In this document: piece after piece, positions 51,638 through 59,670 of the stretch
Layout: each line of letters starts with the position of its first letter
Position numbering within the stretch: the stretch's first letter is position 1
From: Rhodospirillales bacterium
GTDB lineage: Bacteria; Pseudomonadota; Alphaproteobacteria; Micavibrionales; Micavibrionaceae
Length of the DNA stretch: 64,000 nt
Assembly: GCA_020638155.1 (NCBI GenBank)
Contig: JACKJB010000001.1
Span: 868,001-932,000, forward strand
Direction: 5' to 3'
The notes under the pieces: model-generated
What the model was told of the DNA's origin: nothing
The model's database searches: none
Seen by the model: the letters and a program-made list of their open reading frames with translations, nothing else
Program-made: the position numbers and the translations under genes

Positions 51638-52257
51638 GATGCCAGCTCCTTAAGTGCCAGTTTAATAATATCATTTATCTTTTTGTTATCATTTGATTTT
51701 TGCTTAGCGTTCAGAACAGCGCGATACGCATCGCTGCGGGAGTATCCGAGATTGACCAGGGCGGATACGGCATCCTGATCCACACCATCTTCCTCTGTCG
51801 TCTCCGCTTTGACGGGAGCTGAGGAAAGCTGTGCTTTTTGTGGTGTCAGGTCAATTTTCCCTGCCTTATCCTTCAATTCAGTCAGGATACGCGCTGCCAG
51901 CTTTGGTCCAACGCCGTCGGCACGGGTTAAGGCGGTTTTATCGCCTGCGGCAATTGCAAACCCGAGCTGATCGGGCGGCGTTACGCCCAGGATTGCCATG
52001 GCGGCTTTCGCGCCAACGCCCTGCACACTGGTCAGCAGGCGAAACCATTCCTGTTCGGCGGCATCGATAAAGCCGTATAGATTAAAGGCGTCTTCGCGCA
52101 CCTGCGTGTCGATGCGCAGAGAAACGGGGTCTCCGGCCTGCCCTAATTTAGCCAGTGTTCGGGGGCTGGCGTGGACGAGATAGCCGACCCCGTTGACATC
52201 GAGGATTAAGGATCCCAATGAAACGCTATCCAGTATGCCGCTGAGTTTTGCAATCAT
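51634..52257 (-). CDS. ruvA: Holliday junction DNA helicase RuvA
   Basis: Binds four-way junctions and anchors RuvB. 207 residues: OB domain (MIAKLSGILDSVSLGSLILDVNG), helix-hairpin-helix region (LLTSVQGVGAKAAMAILG; LTRADGVGPKLAARIL), a flexible linker and the domain III that binds RuvB (DAVSALVNLGYSRSDAYRAV). Overlaps ruvC and ruvB by 4 bases each. Confidence 0.97.
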   Translation of the reverse strand: MIAKLSGILDSVSLGSLILDVNGVGYLVHASPRTLAKLGQAGDPVSLRIDTQVREDAFNLYGFIDAAEQEWFRLLTSVQGVGAKAAMAILGVTPPDQLGFAIAAGDKTALTRADGVGPKLAARILTELKDKAGKIDLTPQKAQLSSAPVKAETTEEDGVDQDAVSALVNLGYSRSDAYRAVLNAKQKSNDNKKINDIIKLALKELAS

Positions 52258-52742
52258 CCTGCTATCCTTTTTGCTGTCTGGCTATGATGCGCGTGGCAGA
52301 TGGCGATCGCAAGCGCATCCGCTTCATCCGGGCCGACTTTCCCCACTTTTGGTAAAAGCGTCCGGACCATCAGGCCGATCTGGTCTTTGGTCGCATGGCC
52401 TGTCCCGACGAGTGATTTTTTGACGAGATTGGCCGCATATTCATGAACTTCCAGACCCAGCCTCGCCGGGGCCACCATGCAGACGCCACGCGCCTGCCCC
52501 AGTTTAAGGGCGGATGCGGCGTTGTTATTCATGAAGGTTTCCTCAAGTGCCGCAATATCAGGCATCCAGCGGCGCACAACATCGGTCAGCCCCTCATCCA
52601 GCGTCGCCAGGCGCGCATAAAGCGGCAAGGCGGGCTGCGTTTTTATCAGGCCGCAACCCAAAAACGACAGGCGATTACCGTGTATTTCTATGATTCCCCA
52701 CCCGGTTTTCTGAAGCCCCGGATCGATTCCCAGAATTCTCAT
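52254..52742 (-). CDS. ruvC: Crossover junction endodeoxyribonuclease RuvC
   Basis: Resolves Holliday junctions. From the ATG at 52742 the product is about 162 residues and starts MRILGIDPGLQKTGWGI, with the first catalytic Asp. Further acidic sites lie in AALEETFMNNNAASALKLGQ and in the final VGPDEADALAIAICHAHH. An upstream in-frame ATG at 52769 would add nine hydrophobic residues not seen in the family, so I reject it. Confidence 0.96.
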   Translation of the reverse strand: MRILGIDPGLQKTGWGIIEIHGNRLSFLGCGLIKTQPALPLYARLATLDEGLTDVVRRWMPDIAALEETFMNNNAASALKLGQARGVCMVAPARLGLEVHEYAANLVKKSLVGTGHATKDQIGLMVRTLLPKVGKVGPDEADALAIAICHAHHSQTAKRIAG

Positions 52743-52791
52743 AAGCCCATTAAAGCATAACGAGAACACAAAGTGAACACGCTATTTACAA

Positions 52792-53547
52792 TTATCCCGC
52801 AGCTAAAAGCTTTTCCATGATTTCATCGCTGACTTCAAAGTTTGTTGTCACGTTCTGGACATCGTCATTATCTTCGAGAACGTCAATTAACTTCATCAGC
52901 GTCGTTGCCTGGTCTTCGTTGACTTCGGCCATGGTATTCGGCTGCCAGATCAGGCCGGAGCGCTCCGGCTCGCCCAGTTTTGCTTCCAGTGTATCGCGCA
53001 CAGCTGCGAGGTCATCCGGTTCAGTGGTAATCGTGTGGCCGTCTTCATCGGTCGCGCAATCATTGGCCCCCGCTTCCACAGCGGCTTCAAACATGCTTTC
53101 ACCGTCGGCTTTGTCCAGCGGGTAGAAAATTTCACCGACGCGATCGAACATGAAGTTAACAGAGCCCGTTTCGCCAAGGTTTCCCCCGTATTTGGCGAAA
53201 TAAGAGCGGACTTCGCCGGCGGTCCTGTTTTTGTTATCGGTCAGCGTATCGACGATAATCGCCACACCACCCGGCCCATAGCCTTCATAGCGCATTTCGA
53301 CGTAATCATCGCCTTCACCACCGCCGACGCCTTTCTGGATCGCGGTTTCGATGTTTGCCTTGGGCATGGACTGCCCCCGTGCCGTTGCCACGGCCAAACG
53401 CAGACGGGGGTTCATATCCGGATCGCCGCCGCCTATTTTTGCCGCGACGGTAATTTCCCGCGCCAGCTTGGAGAATACTTTCGCCCGGGCAGCATCAGCC
53501 TTGCCCTTTTTGTGCTTGATATTTGCCCACTTGGAATGACCTGCCAT
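52792..53547 (-). CDS. yebC: YebC/PmpR family regulatory or translation-related protein
   Basis: 251 residues starting MAGHSKWANIKHKKGKADA, the universal YebC start, with RLRLAVATARGQSMPKANIE, YEGYGPGGVAIIVDTLTDNKNRT and the acidic C-terminal part. Reported roles are transcription regulation and help with proline-rich translation. It heads the yebC-ruvCAB-ybgC-tol minus-strand cluster; its promoter should lie in 53548-53640. Confidence 0.96.
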   Translation of the reverse strand: MAGHSKWANIKHKKGKADAARAKVFSKLAREITVAAKIGGGDPDMNPRLRLAVATARGQSMPKANIETAIQKGVGGGEGDDYVEMRYEGYGPGGVAIIVDTLTDNKNRTAGEVRSYFAKYGGNLGETGSVNFMFDRVGEIFYPLDKADGESMFEAAVEAGANDCATDEDGHTITTEPDDLAAVRDTLEAKLGEPERSGLIWQPNTMAEVNEDQATTLMKLIDVLEDNDDVQNVTTNFEVSDEIMEKLLAAG

Positions 53548-53713
53548 AATCCTATCCTATAACTGGTGTTAACTATTCGCTACGGCCCTAGAAAATGCCG
53601 TATTTCATCGAAAACCGCAAGTCTGCTTTGGAAACAGAAAAGAAGAAAGCTTTGTTTCCACTAACATAAGATGCTATCATATTGAAGAGATTATAGTTTT
53701 CGAGATACTGTTG

Positions 53714-53745
53714 TTAATATTTCTTCAACTCTGGCCCCTTATAAT
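53714..53745 (+). promoter_or_regulatory. Possible promoter of the response regulator gene, with half-matched CtrA box
   Basis: A perfect TATAAT lies at 53740-53745. Just upstream, TTAA-N7-TCAA (53714-53728) matches the CtrA binding site TTAA-N7-TTAA at seven of eight fixed positions. It is about 45 bases before the response regulator start. The -10 is convincing; control by CtrA is a guess. Confidence 0.4.
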
Positions 53746-53789
53746 GGTTACGGGATACCAGACAAGTTATAAAAAGCGGGCGTTTTAAA

Positions 53790-54410
53790 ATGGCCTATCA
53801 GTTTCATCGAATCAGCGTCCTGGTTGTCGAAGATAACCAGCCTATGCTGGAAATCACCAAGTCACTTTTAGTGACGTTTGGTGTGGGGCATGTTATTGGC
53901 GCACAAAACGGAGAAGTCGGTTTTAAACGATTTTGTGAGTATAACAACGATATCATTATTGCCGACTGGATGATGAAACCGATGGACGGCATTTCTTTCA
54001 CCCGCCAGGTCCGTAACGATCCCAAAAGTCCTAACCCGTATGTTCCGATTATCCTGATGACCGGCTTCAGTGAAAAAAGACGGGTCTTACAGGCGCGAGA
54101 TGCCGGCGTAACAGAATTCCTGGTGAAACCGTTTAATGCCAAGGATCTTTATAAACGGCTGGTGCAGGTCATAGAACGACCGCGGCAGTTTGTACGCGCA
54201 CCTGATTTCTTCGGGCCGGACCGCCGCCGCAAGAAAATCAAAGGCCAGTATGACGGCCCTTACCGCCGCGAAAGCGATCTTCACAGCGCCGAAATCTTGA
54301 AAGTTCTTCAGGAACAACAGAAAGAGGCCCACGATACGCTTAAAAGAATCCGAGAAAAGCAAGGCCTGGGCAAAGGCGATAAATTTAATATTGAATCAGA
54401 CAGAACTTAA
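53790..54410 (+). CDS. Response regulator with basic C-terminal tail
   Basis: 206 residues. Receiver domain at about 8-128: acidic pair in VLVVEDNQPML, phospho-Asp in IIIADWMMKPMDG (near residue 56), and Lys in EFLVKPFNA. The tail (FFGPDRRRKKIKGQYDGPYRRE, then a helix KVLQEQQKEAHDTLKRIREK) has an Arg-rich pattern seen in other alphaproteobacterial regulators; it is not a known DNA-binding domain. The next gene follows after 9 bases, and the two probably form an operon. Confidence 0.88.
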   Translation: MAYQFHRISVLVVEDNQPMLEITKSLLVTFGVGHVIGAQNGEVGFKRFCEYNNDIIIADWMMKPMDGISFTRQVRNDPKSPNPYVPIILMTGFSEKRRVLQARDAGVTEFLVKPFNAKDLYKRLVQVIERPRQFVRAPDFFGPDRRRKKIKGQYDGPYRRESDLHSAEILKVLQEQQKEAHDTLKRIREKQGLGKGDKFNIESDRT

Positions 54411-54419
54411 AAGCTCATC

Positions 54420-55004
54420 ATGACGAACGACGACAGATACATAGAAAAGACACCGGCGCATTTTAACCAGGAACGCAAGCGCAAGGCCGAATATATCAAG
54501 CCGCCGAATACGCTCAAGGCCAAGGTCGGCTCGGGCGGCTTAAGCGAGCAGATACTGCAAAAAGCGCAGGCTTTGCTCGAGAACAATTCGGTTGATTTCC
54601 AGCCTCTGGCGGAGATGTATTTATCTTCCCTGATGCGTGGAATAGAAATAGCAACCGATCCCAATACCGAATCCGATACAGAGAGCCTGATTTCCGGGAT
54701 GCTATATCCGTCAATGCAGCTCAAAGCCAATGGCGGCATGTTCCATTATCCTCTGGTGACCAATATTGCGGATCGCCTGGTCCAATTTCTGGAAGTGATA
54801 GAAGAGCCGGACATTGATGCGGTTGAAATTGTACTGGCCTTTCACACGACCATACGCGCCGTTATCATCGGCAAAATAACCGGAACAGGCGGGCGGCACG
54901 GCGATGAACTGATGGGTGCGTTAAACGAAGCCTGTACGCGTTATTTCGAGCGCTACCCTGAGAATAAGACCAAAACGCCGCAGGAATACGGCGTCGAGTT
55001 CTAA
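54420..55004 (+). CDS. Hypothetical protein co-transcribed with response regulator
   Basis: 194 residues, no signal peptide and no membrane segment. Family not recognised. A basic start (HFNQERKRKAEYIKPPN) is followed by a mostly helical body (ISGMLYPSMQLKANGGMFHYPL; IADRLVQFLEVIEEPD; IVLAFHTTIRAVIIGKITGTGG). The body could be a histidine-phosphotransfer-like bundle: a His lies in LAFHTTIRA, but no standard HPt motif is seen. The tight link to the response regulator makes a signalling role likely. Confidence 0.75.
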   Translation: MTNDDRYIEKTPAHFNQERKRKAEYIKPPNTLKAKVGSGGLSEQILQKAQALLENNSVDFQPLAEMYLSSLMRGIEIATDPNTESDTESLISGMLYPSMQLKANGGMFHYPLVTNIADRLVQFLEVIEEPDIDAVEIVLAFHTTIRAVIIGKITGTGGRHGDELMGALNEACTRYFERYPENKTKTPQEYGVEF

Positions 55005-55007
55005 AAC

Positions 55008-55823
55008 TTAGAAATCCGGCATAACATTACGCAAGCGCGGCCCTACCACAACAGGACCTATATTTTTAGCTAAACCGATATTGTCATTCGTTTCAATCAA
55101 GACGCCGCAGACAGTCCCCTCCTGATCCGCCGGAGAAAATCGCTCGGTCGGCATTTTACGGGTGAACTTGGCAATAGGTATATCCTTGCGCATGCCGATC
55201 ACGCTGTCATAGTCCCCGCACATGCCAGCATCGGACTGGTAGGCCGTGCCGCCGGAAAAAATCGTGGCGTCCGCTGTCGGCGTGTGGGTATGCGTCCCAA
55301 CAAGGCCTGAAATCCTGCCGTCCAGCATGTGGGCAAAGGACATTTTCTCGCTGTTGGTTTCGCCATGGAAATCCACGAAAATCGCATCGACTGTTTTTCC
55401 CAGAGTATGGGGCTTTAATAAATCCTGCACCCCTGCGAACGGGTCGTCCATCGGGTCCATGAAAATACGGCCCATGTAATTCGCAATCAGGATTTTGCGG
55501 CCGTCATCAAGCTGGTGCAGGTAACTCCCCTTTCCCGGCGTCCCTGCGGGAAAGTTTGCGGGTCGTAACACACGCGGCTCTTTATCAATGTACAGGATAA
55601 AGTCGCGCTGGTCCCAAACATGGTTACCGGATGTGATGCAATCCACACCCATTTCCAACAGACCCTTGCAAATTTTTTCCGTCATACCAAAGCCGTGCGC
55701 GGCGTTTTCCGCATTCACGATAATGACGTCCGGTTTCAGCTTGCTTTTCAGGTCCGGCAGATGCTTTTCGATCGCTTCCCGTCCAGAGCGCCCCATCACA
55801 TCACCTAGAAACAAAATACGCAT
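55008..55823 (-). CDS. ymdB: YmdB-like metallophosphoesterase (TIGR00282 family)
   Basis: 271 residues with the family start MRILFLGDVMGRSGREAIEKH, VNAENAAHGFG, DCITSGNHVWDQRD, VDFHGETNSEKM and GLVGTHTHTPTADA, giving the Asp/Asn/His ligands of a two-metal centre. In Bacillus the family acts as a cyclic-nucleotide phosphodiesterase affecting RNA turnover and development; the role in proteobacteria is not settled. It lies between fau and the yebC region, a common alphaproteobacterial order. Confidence 0.92.
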   Translation of the reverse strand: MRILFLGDVMGRSGREAIEKHLPDLKSKLKPDVIIVNAENAAHGFGMTEKICKGLLEMGVDCITSGNHVWDQRDFILYIDKEPRVLRPANFPAGTPGKGSYLHQLDDGRKILIANYMGRIFMDPMDDPFAGVQDLLKPHTLGKTVDAIFVDFHGETNSEKMSFAHMLDGRISGLVGTHTHTPTADATIFSGGTAYQSDAGMCGDYDSVIGMRKDIPIAKFTRKMPTERFSPADQEGTVCGVLIETNDNIGLAKNIGPVVVGPRLRNVMPDF

Positions 55824-55843
55824 TGCCGTCTCACTTCCTAATT

Positions 55844-56425
55844 CTATTGTCCGAAATACCGGGCTTTTTGCGGGGTTATAATCCAGTCCAGTTTCTGGTC
55901 ATGATCTTCGACCGGCAAATTAAAGATCACAGCCTGTTGTGCATACCCTACTCCCACGGCCAGAACATCCTTTTTTTTACGCAGGACTTCTAAGGTCGTG
56001 TCATAGTACCCGCCGCCATAGCCAAGGCGGTAGCCTTTACGGTCAAAGGCCAGCAAAGGCACGATCACAATATCCGGTTCCACCCATTTGGTGTTCTCGT
56101 TGTTTGCCGGCTGTAAAATATCGTAGGGGCCGCTTTCAAGCGGATCGTCTTCGGCCCATAGCGCAAATTTCAACTCCCGCTCGTCCGGAATGATGACCGG
56201 CAGCGCACAGGCATACCCTTCTTTCAAGAGGCGCTCGAGAATGGCACCCGGATCAAATTCGCTGTCCTTGGGCCAGTACAGGGAAACAATCTGCTCCGGC
56301 TGCGGTTTAACCGCGTCGAAGAACAAAGCGCAAGCCTCGTCGGGATCTTCGTTGTTAAATGCTGCTATGCGGGCCCTGTGGAGTTTCGCTTCGTGGCGCA
56401 GGGTCTTCTTGGAAGGATCGGTCAT
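55844..56425 (-). CDS. fau: 5-formyltetrahydrofolate cyclo-ligase
   Basis: Converts 5-formyl-THF to 5,10-methenyl-THF with ATP. 193 residues with SLYWPKDSEFDPGAI, PDIVIVPLLAFDRKGYRLGYGGGYYDTTL (the ATP-binding GYGGGYYD block) and VGVGYAQQAV. Homologs are often downstream of 6S RNA; here the 6S gene starts directly upstream at 56618 on the same strand, supporting the RNA call. Confidence 0.94.
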   Translation of the reverse strand: MTDPSKKTLRHEAKLHRARIAAFNNEDPDEACALFFDAVKPQPEQIVSLYWPKDSEFDPGAILERLLKEGYACALPVIIPDERELKFALWAEDDPLESGPYDILQPANNENTKWVEPDIVIVPLLAFDRKGYRLGYGGGYYDTTLEVLRKKKDVLAVGVGYAQQAVIFNLPVEDHDQKLDWIITPQKARYFGQ

Positions 56426-56443
56426 AAGTTCATTCTAGTTATA

Positions 56444-56618
56444 AAAAAGTGCCGCGCAAGCCGTGTACGCATCGCTATCCGCTTCTGGCCCTGTAGACCA
56501 GGTGGGTGCCGTGTAACAGGTCGAAGCGGCAAAACACTAAGACCGGACAGTGACAGCTCCCTTAATGCGTTAAGCATCGGCCCGAGGGATTAGGGCGTAT
56601 CACGCGCTCCGCAGCGGT
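56444..56618 (-). ncRNA. ssrS: 6S RNA
   Basis: Regulator of the sigma70 holoenzyme. On the minus strand a transcript from about 56617 to 56444 begins CCGCTGCGGAGCGCG and ends in GCGCGGCACTTTTTT. The two ends pair (CGTGATACGC with GCGTACACG; CCGCTGCGG with GCGCGG), closing a long hairpin of about 175 bases. The conserved inner segment GGCACCCACCTGG...CAGG is typical of alphaproteobacterial 6S RNA. An AT-rich -10 (TATTAT/TATATAA) precedes the 5' end, and a U-run ends it. Position directly before fau is the classical location. Confidence 0.8.
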
Positions 56619-56666
56619 TAACTTATATAATATTTTATGGGCCGCGGTCCAGAAAATGCTGTGTAT

Positions 56667-56738
56667 CTGTCATCCCGAACGCATGTGAGGGATCTCCCGA
56701 CGATCAGGAGATTTCTCGGCTTCGCCTCGAAATGACAG
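56667..56738. repeat. 72 bp palindromic repeat between 6S RNA and rocD
   Basis: CTGTCATCCCGAACGCATGT begins it and CTCGAAATGACAG ends it. The ends are inverted (CTGTCAT/ATGACAG) with two inner hairpins (GATCTCCCGACGATCAGGAGATTT region; CTCGGCTTCGCCTCG). It is the clearest copy of the family also seen at 46580-46650 (opposite direction) and 25472-25534. Confidence 0.8.
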
Positions 56739-56816
56739 CTTTAAATCCACACCTTGCGCGCATCCGGGGAAACCCTTACAAGTAAATAAACGAATTTACA
56801 AAAAAGGGAGCACATC

Positions 56817-58046
56817 ATGAAAACCGAAGATTATCTTGCCCGCGAAGACAAATACCTTGCCAAAAACTACCATCCCCTGCCGGTTGTATTGACCAAGGGC
56901 GAAGGGGTCTGGGTCTGGGATGCCGACGGACAGAAATATCTCGATTTCCTGAGCGCCTATAGCGCAGTCAGCGCCGGACACCTGAACAAACGCATCAAAA
57001 AAGCACTTATGGACCAGATGGATCAGATGGATGTGCCGTCCCGTGCCTTTTATACAGACAAGCTCGGCGCTTTTGCCGAAAAGCTGTGCGGCCTGACCGG
57101 GATGGACAAGATGCTGCCGATGAATACCGGAGCGGAAGCTGTGGAGACCGCCATCAAAGCCGCAAGGCGCTGGGGCTACAAGGTCAAAGGCATTGCAAAA
57201 GACAAAGCCCGGATCATTGTCTCCTCCGGCAATTTCCATGGGCGGACGACCACGATTGTCGGTTTTTCATCGGACGAGGATTACCGCGACGGCTTCGGCC
57301 CGTTTGACGGCGGCTTTGATATTGTGCCGTTTGGCGACATCGAAGCACTGGAAAAAGCGATTACACCGGAAACCTGCGCCTTCCTGACCGAGCCAATCCA
57401 GGGTGAAGGCGGGATTATCATGCCGCCTGCCGGCTGGCTGAAACAGGTGCAGGCGCTTTGCCGGAAGCATAACATCCTGTTTATCCTTGATGAGATCCAG
57501 AGCGGTATTGGCCGTACGGGCAAAGATTTTGCCTTCCAGCACGAAATCGACAAGCCGGATGCCCTGCTCCTCGGCAAGGCGCTTGGGGGCGGGGTTTACC
57601 CGGTTTCAGCGTTCCTTGCGCGCAAAGACGTCATGGATGTTTTTGATCCGGGCAGTCACGGTTCTACGTTTGGCGGCAACCCGATTGCGGCTGCCGTCGG
57701 GCTTGAGGCGCTTAATATTCTTGAAGATGAAGACCTGTCCGGCAAAAGCCATGAGTTAGGCGAATATCTGAAAGGCAAGCTTGCCGCTATGAATTCGCCG
57801 CTGGTCACAGAAATCCGTGGCAAGGGCCTGTGGATCGGTGTCGATATCGACCCGGCGCAGGTTTCTGCCCGTGAAGTCTGCGAGCGTCTGCGTCATAAAG
57901 GACTGCTATGCAAGGAAACGCATGAAACCGTTGTCCGTTTCGCCCCGCCTTTAACGATTACGAAAGAAGAAATTGACTGGGCTGTGGAACAGGTGCAGGA
58001 CGTTCTGGCAGAGATCGTTCAGTCCGGGCAGAAAAAAGCGGTCTAA
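56817..58046 (+). CDS. rocD: Ornithine--oxo-acid aminotransferase
   Basis: PLP enzyme converting ornithine and 2-oxoglutarate to glutamate semialdehyde and glutamate, linking arginine and proline metabolism. 409 residues with YLDFLSAYSAVSAGH, NTGAEAVETAIKAARRWGYK, EPIQGEGGIIMPP, FILDEIQSGIGRTG, the PLP-Lys in LLLGKALGGGVYPVSA, and GSTFGGNPIAAAVG. GGGAG precedes the ATG. Its last 89 bases overlap a convergent small membrane-protein gene. Confidence 0.96.
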   Translation: MKTEDYLAREDKYLAKNYHPLPVVLTKGEGVWVWDADGQKYLDFLSAYSAVSAGHLNKRIKKALMDQMDQMDVPSRAFYTDKLGAFAEKLCGLTGMDKMLPMNTGAEAVETAIKAARRWGYKVKGIAKDKARIIVSSGNFHGRTTTIVGFSSDEDYRDGFGPFDGGFDIVPFGDIEALEKAITPETCAFLTEPIQGEGGIIMPPAGWLKQVQALCRKHNILFILDEIQSGIGRTGKDFAFQHEIDKPDALLLGKALGGGVYPVSAFLARKDVMDVFDPGSHGSTFGGNPIAAAVGLEALNILEDEDLSGKSHELGEYLKGKLAAMNSPLVTEIRGKGLWIGVDIDPAQVSAREVCERLRHKGLLCKETHETVVRFAPPLTITKEEIDWAVEQVQDVLAEIVQSGQKKAV

Positions 58047-58401
58047 GGATATCGTTTTTGATATCGATATCCGATACAGCGTTGAATGTCAGCGCCGCGG
58101 CTACGGGCAGCCCGTAAACTATGGCCTGCGTTTTTCGTACTATCGATGTCCCTTTGCTTAAACCTACTTTGTGTTTGGACAGGCGCGCGGAGACAATATC
58201 GTGCGCTATGGCAGCCGCCAATACGCCTGCTATTCCTATGATCGTCAGGACATGCGTGTTGTGAAAGATATCAGGGCGCCCCGCAACCGCATTGAAAGCC
58301 GTGTTTAGGGCGGCGGCCCCTCCTGCCCCAAATAAGCCTGAATAAACAGCCCCCATAGGGGGTTTATCAAAGAGTTCACAAATGCCAAGATATTTTGCCA
58401 C
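57958..58401 (-). CDS. Hypothetical membrane protein, tandem paralog B
   Basis: 147 residues with about three to four hydrophobic segments (AVYSGLFGAGGAAALNTAF; VLTIIGIAGVLAAAIAHDIV; AIVYGLPVAAALTFNAV). The block GLSKGTSIVRKTQAIVY aligns with GVTKGSQYVQKSQIIAY of the gene just upstream, so the two are paralogs. No family recognised. It abuts the upstream copy (58401 shared), and its tail overlaps the rocD 3' end by 89 bases antisense. That tail is proline-rich and may be the less reliable part. Confidence 0.65.
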   Translation of the reverse strand: MAKYLGICELFDKPPMGAVYSGLFGAGGAAALNTAFNAVAGRPDIFHNTHVLTIIGIAGVLAAAIAHDIVSARLSKHKVGLSKGTSIVRKTQAIVYGLPVAAALTFNAVSDIDIKNDILRPLFSARTERSLPERPAPVPQPSQFLLS

Positions 58402-58823
58402 TAAGAAACTCCCGGCACAGGTAAAAAGTCTAAAGTGACCTGCCTTGCTTTGGTTGTTAAAAGTCCGGTTTTCGTAGATGAGTTCATCGGCGTGGGGCTC
58501 GCTTTATCAGCATACAGCGCATAATATCCCCCTACGGTGCATGTTGCTGCCAGAAAATAAGCGATTATCTGGCTCTTTTGGACGTACTGACTGCCCTTTG
58601 TTACCCCTAAATTTCTTTTTTTTGCGCGGAGCTCAGCAAACGACTCTGTGGTAGCCCCCACATTCCATCCTGCAAAACCAGCCAAAGATCCTGCAAATAA
58701 GGCGTCTTTTATGTCCGATCCTGTGGCCAGGGCGAAAGCTGTCGTTAACCCAACTGGCAGCAAAAAGCCTACAGCCAAGGTTGTGTGCAGTCCAAATCGA
58801 TCACAAAGGGCTTTATGGGCCAT
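58401..58823 (-). CDS. Hypothetical membrane protein, tandem paralog A
   Basis: 140 residues with hydrophobic segments (TTLAVGFLLPVGLTTAFALAT; ALFAGSLAGFAGWNVGAT; IIAYFLAATCTVGGYYALYA) and a conserved central block shared with the next gene. Function and family unknown. It lies 61 bases after zapA on the same strand; the pair sits between zapA and the 6S RNA, where homologous regions often have zapA directly before the RNA. Confidence 0.7.
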   Translation of the reverse strand: MAHKALCDRFGLHTTLAVGFLLPVGLTTAFALATGSDIKDALFAGSLAGFAGWNVGATTESFAELRAKKRNLGVTKGSQYVQKSQIIAYFLAATCTVGGYYALYADKASPTPMNSSTKTGLLTTKARQVTLDFLPVPGVS

Positions 58824-58884
58824 GGTCAGTCTCCGCGAGAAATATTGCGGATCATAACCGGGATCTGTGTTTTATGTCAATTTT

Positions 58885-59241
58885 TCAGATTTTGCCGAGT
58901 TGCCCGGCCACAGATTCAATGCGGTTTGCCAGTTGTTCAATGGACTGCACGATCTGGGCTTCTTCCTCTACAGACAAACCCGTAGCAGAAACTTGCCCTG
59001 AAGAAACATTGCTGTTGGCTTGTGCGGAACGCAGATTGTCGCGCAATTCCTTGACCTCATCAGCCAGAACAAGGGCTGTCAGGACCAGAAGATGGTTTTC
59101 ATTGCTGGCGGCACCGGCGGAAGCAATATCGCGGGCGCGGTTATCGACATACTGGCCGACTTCCATGACGCGGTTTTCCTGTCCGTCGTCGCAGGCAATC
59201 CCGTATGCTTTACCGTGAATATTCAGACTGACTTCAGCCAT
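58885..59241 (-). CDS. zapA: Cell division protein ZapA
   Basis: Promotes FtsZ filament bundling. 118 residues starting MAEVSLNIHGKAYGIACDDG and ENRVMEVGQYVDNRARDI, the ZapA globular head, then a helix (NHLLVLTALVLADEVKELRDNL) and a second helical tail (EEEAQIVQSIEQLANRIESVAG) for tetramer formation. It follows the small ZapB-like gene by 6 bases. The gene order fits the zapA-ssrS-fau neighbourhood, though split here. Confidence 0.93.
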   Translation of the reverse strand: MAEVSLNIHGKAYGIACDDGQENRVMEVGQYVDNRARDIASAGAASNENHLLVLTALVLADEVKELRDNLRSAQANSNVSSGQVSATGLSVEEEAQIVQSIEQLANRIESVAGQLGKI

Positions 59242-59247
59242 GATCTC

Positions 59248-59454
59248 TTACCCTTCTCTTAAAACCTGCTCGATGCGTTCAATCGTGACGTCGAGTTTCT
59301 GTGCCAGGATTGCGGGATCAATCATGTTGTATCCGCCCCCAAATAAGTCCTGCTGCTGCGTTTGCAGGGTTTTTTGCTCCTGCTGCGCTGCTGCGATCTC
59401 AAGCTTGTCCAATGATGTGTTTAGCGCTGTCAAAGCGTCAAGAATTGCCGTCAC
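59248..59454 (-). CDS. Small coiled-coil protein, ZapB/DUF4164-like
   Basis: 68 residues: a helical start (ALTALNTSLDKLEIAAAQQEQK), a Gln-rich stretch and a C-terminal helix (AQKLDVTIERIEQVLREG). In alphaproteobacteria a small coiled-coil gene (DUF4164 type) directly precedes zapA, which is the case here. A role with ZapA in division is likely by context only. Confidence 0.75.
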   Translation of the reverse strand: MTAILDALTALNTSLDKLEIAAAQQEQKTLQTQQQDLFGGGYNMIDPAILAQKLDVTIERIEQVLREG

Positions 59455-59600
59455 TGGTGTACCCCCTCATAAATAAATTTCTGCTTTAAATAAACCGTAT
59501 TGAGAAGTGAAGTAGGGTGATTAGCAATTTTATAGGGGCGCGGTCAATATCTACGTATGCATTTTTTGGATTTAAACACAGGATTCTGCAAAAAGGCTTG

Positions 59601-59629
59601 TTGACCAACGCGTAGCGAGGCGGCATTGT
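59601..59629 (+). promoter_or_regulatory. Possible promoter for tkt
   Basis: TTGACC (59601-59606), 17 bases, then CATTGT (59624-59629), about 40 bases before the tkt ATG at 59671. The -35 is good, the -10 poor. The gap between the ZapB-like gene and tkt (59455-59670) has no other visible gene. Confidence 0.3.
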
Positions 59630-59670
59630 ACTGGAAGTCTTTTTCAAACAATAAATTCTGGATTAAAAAC

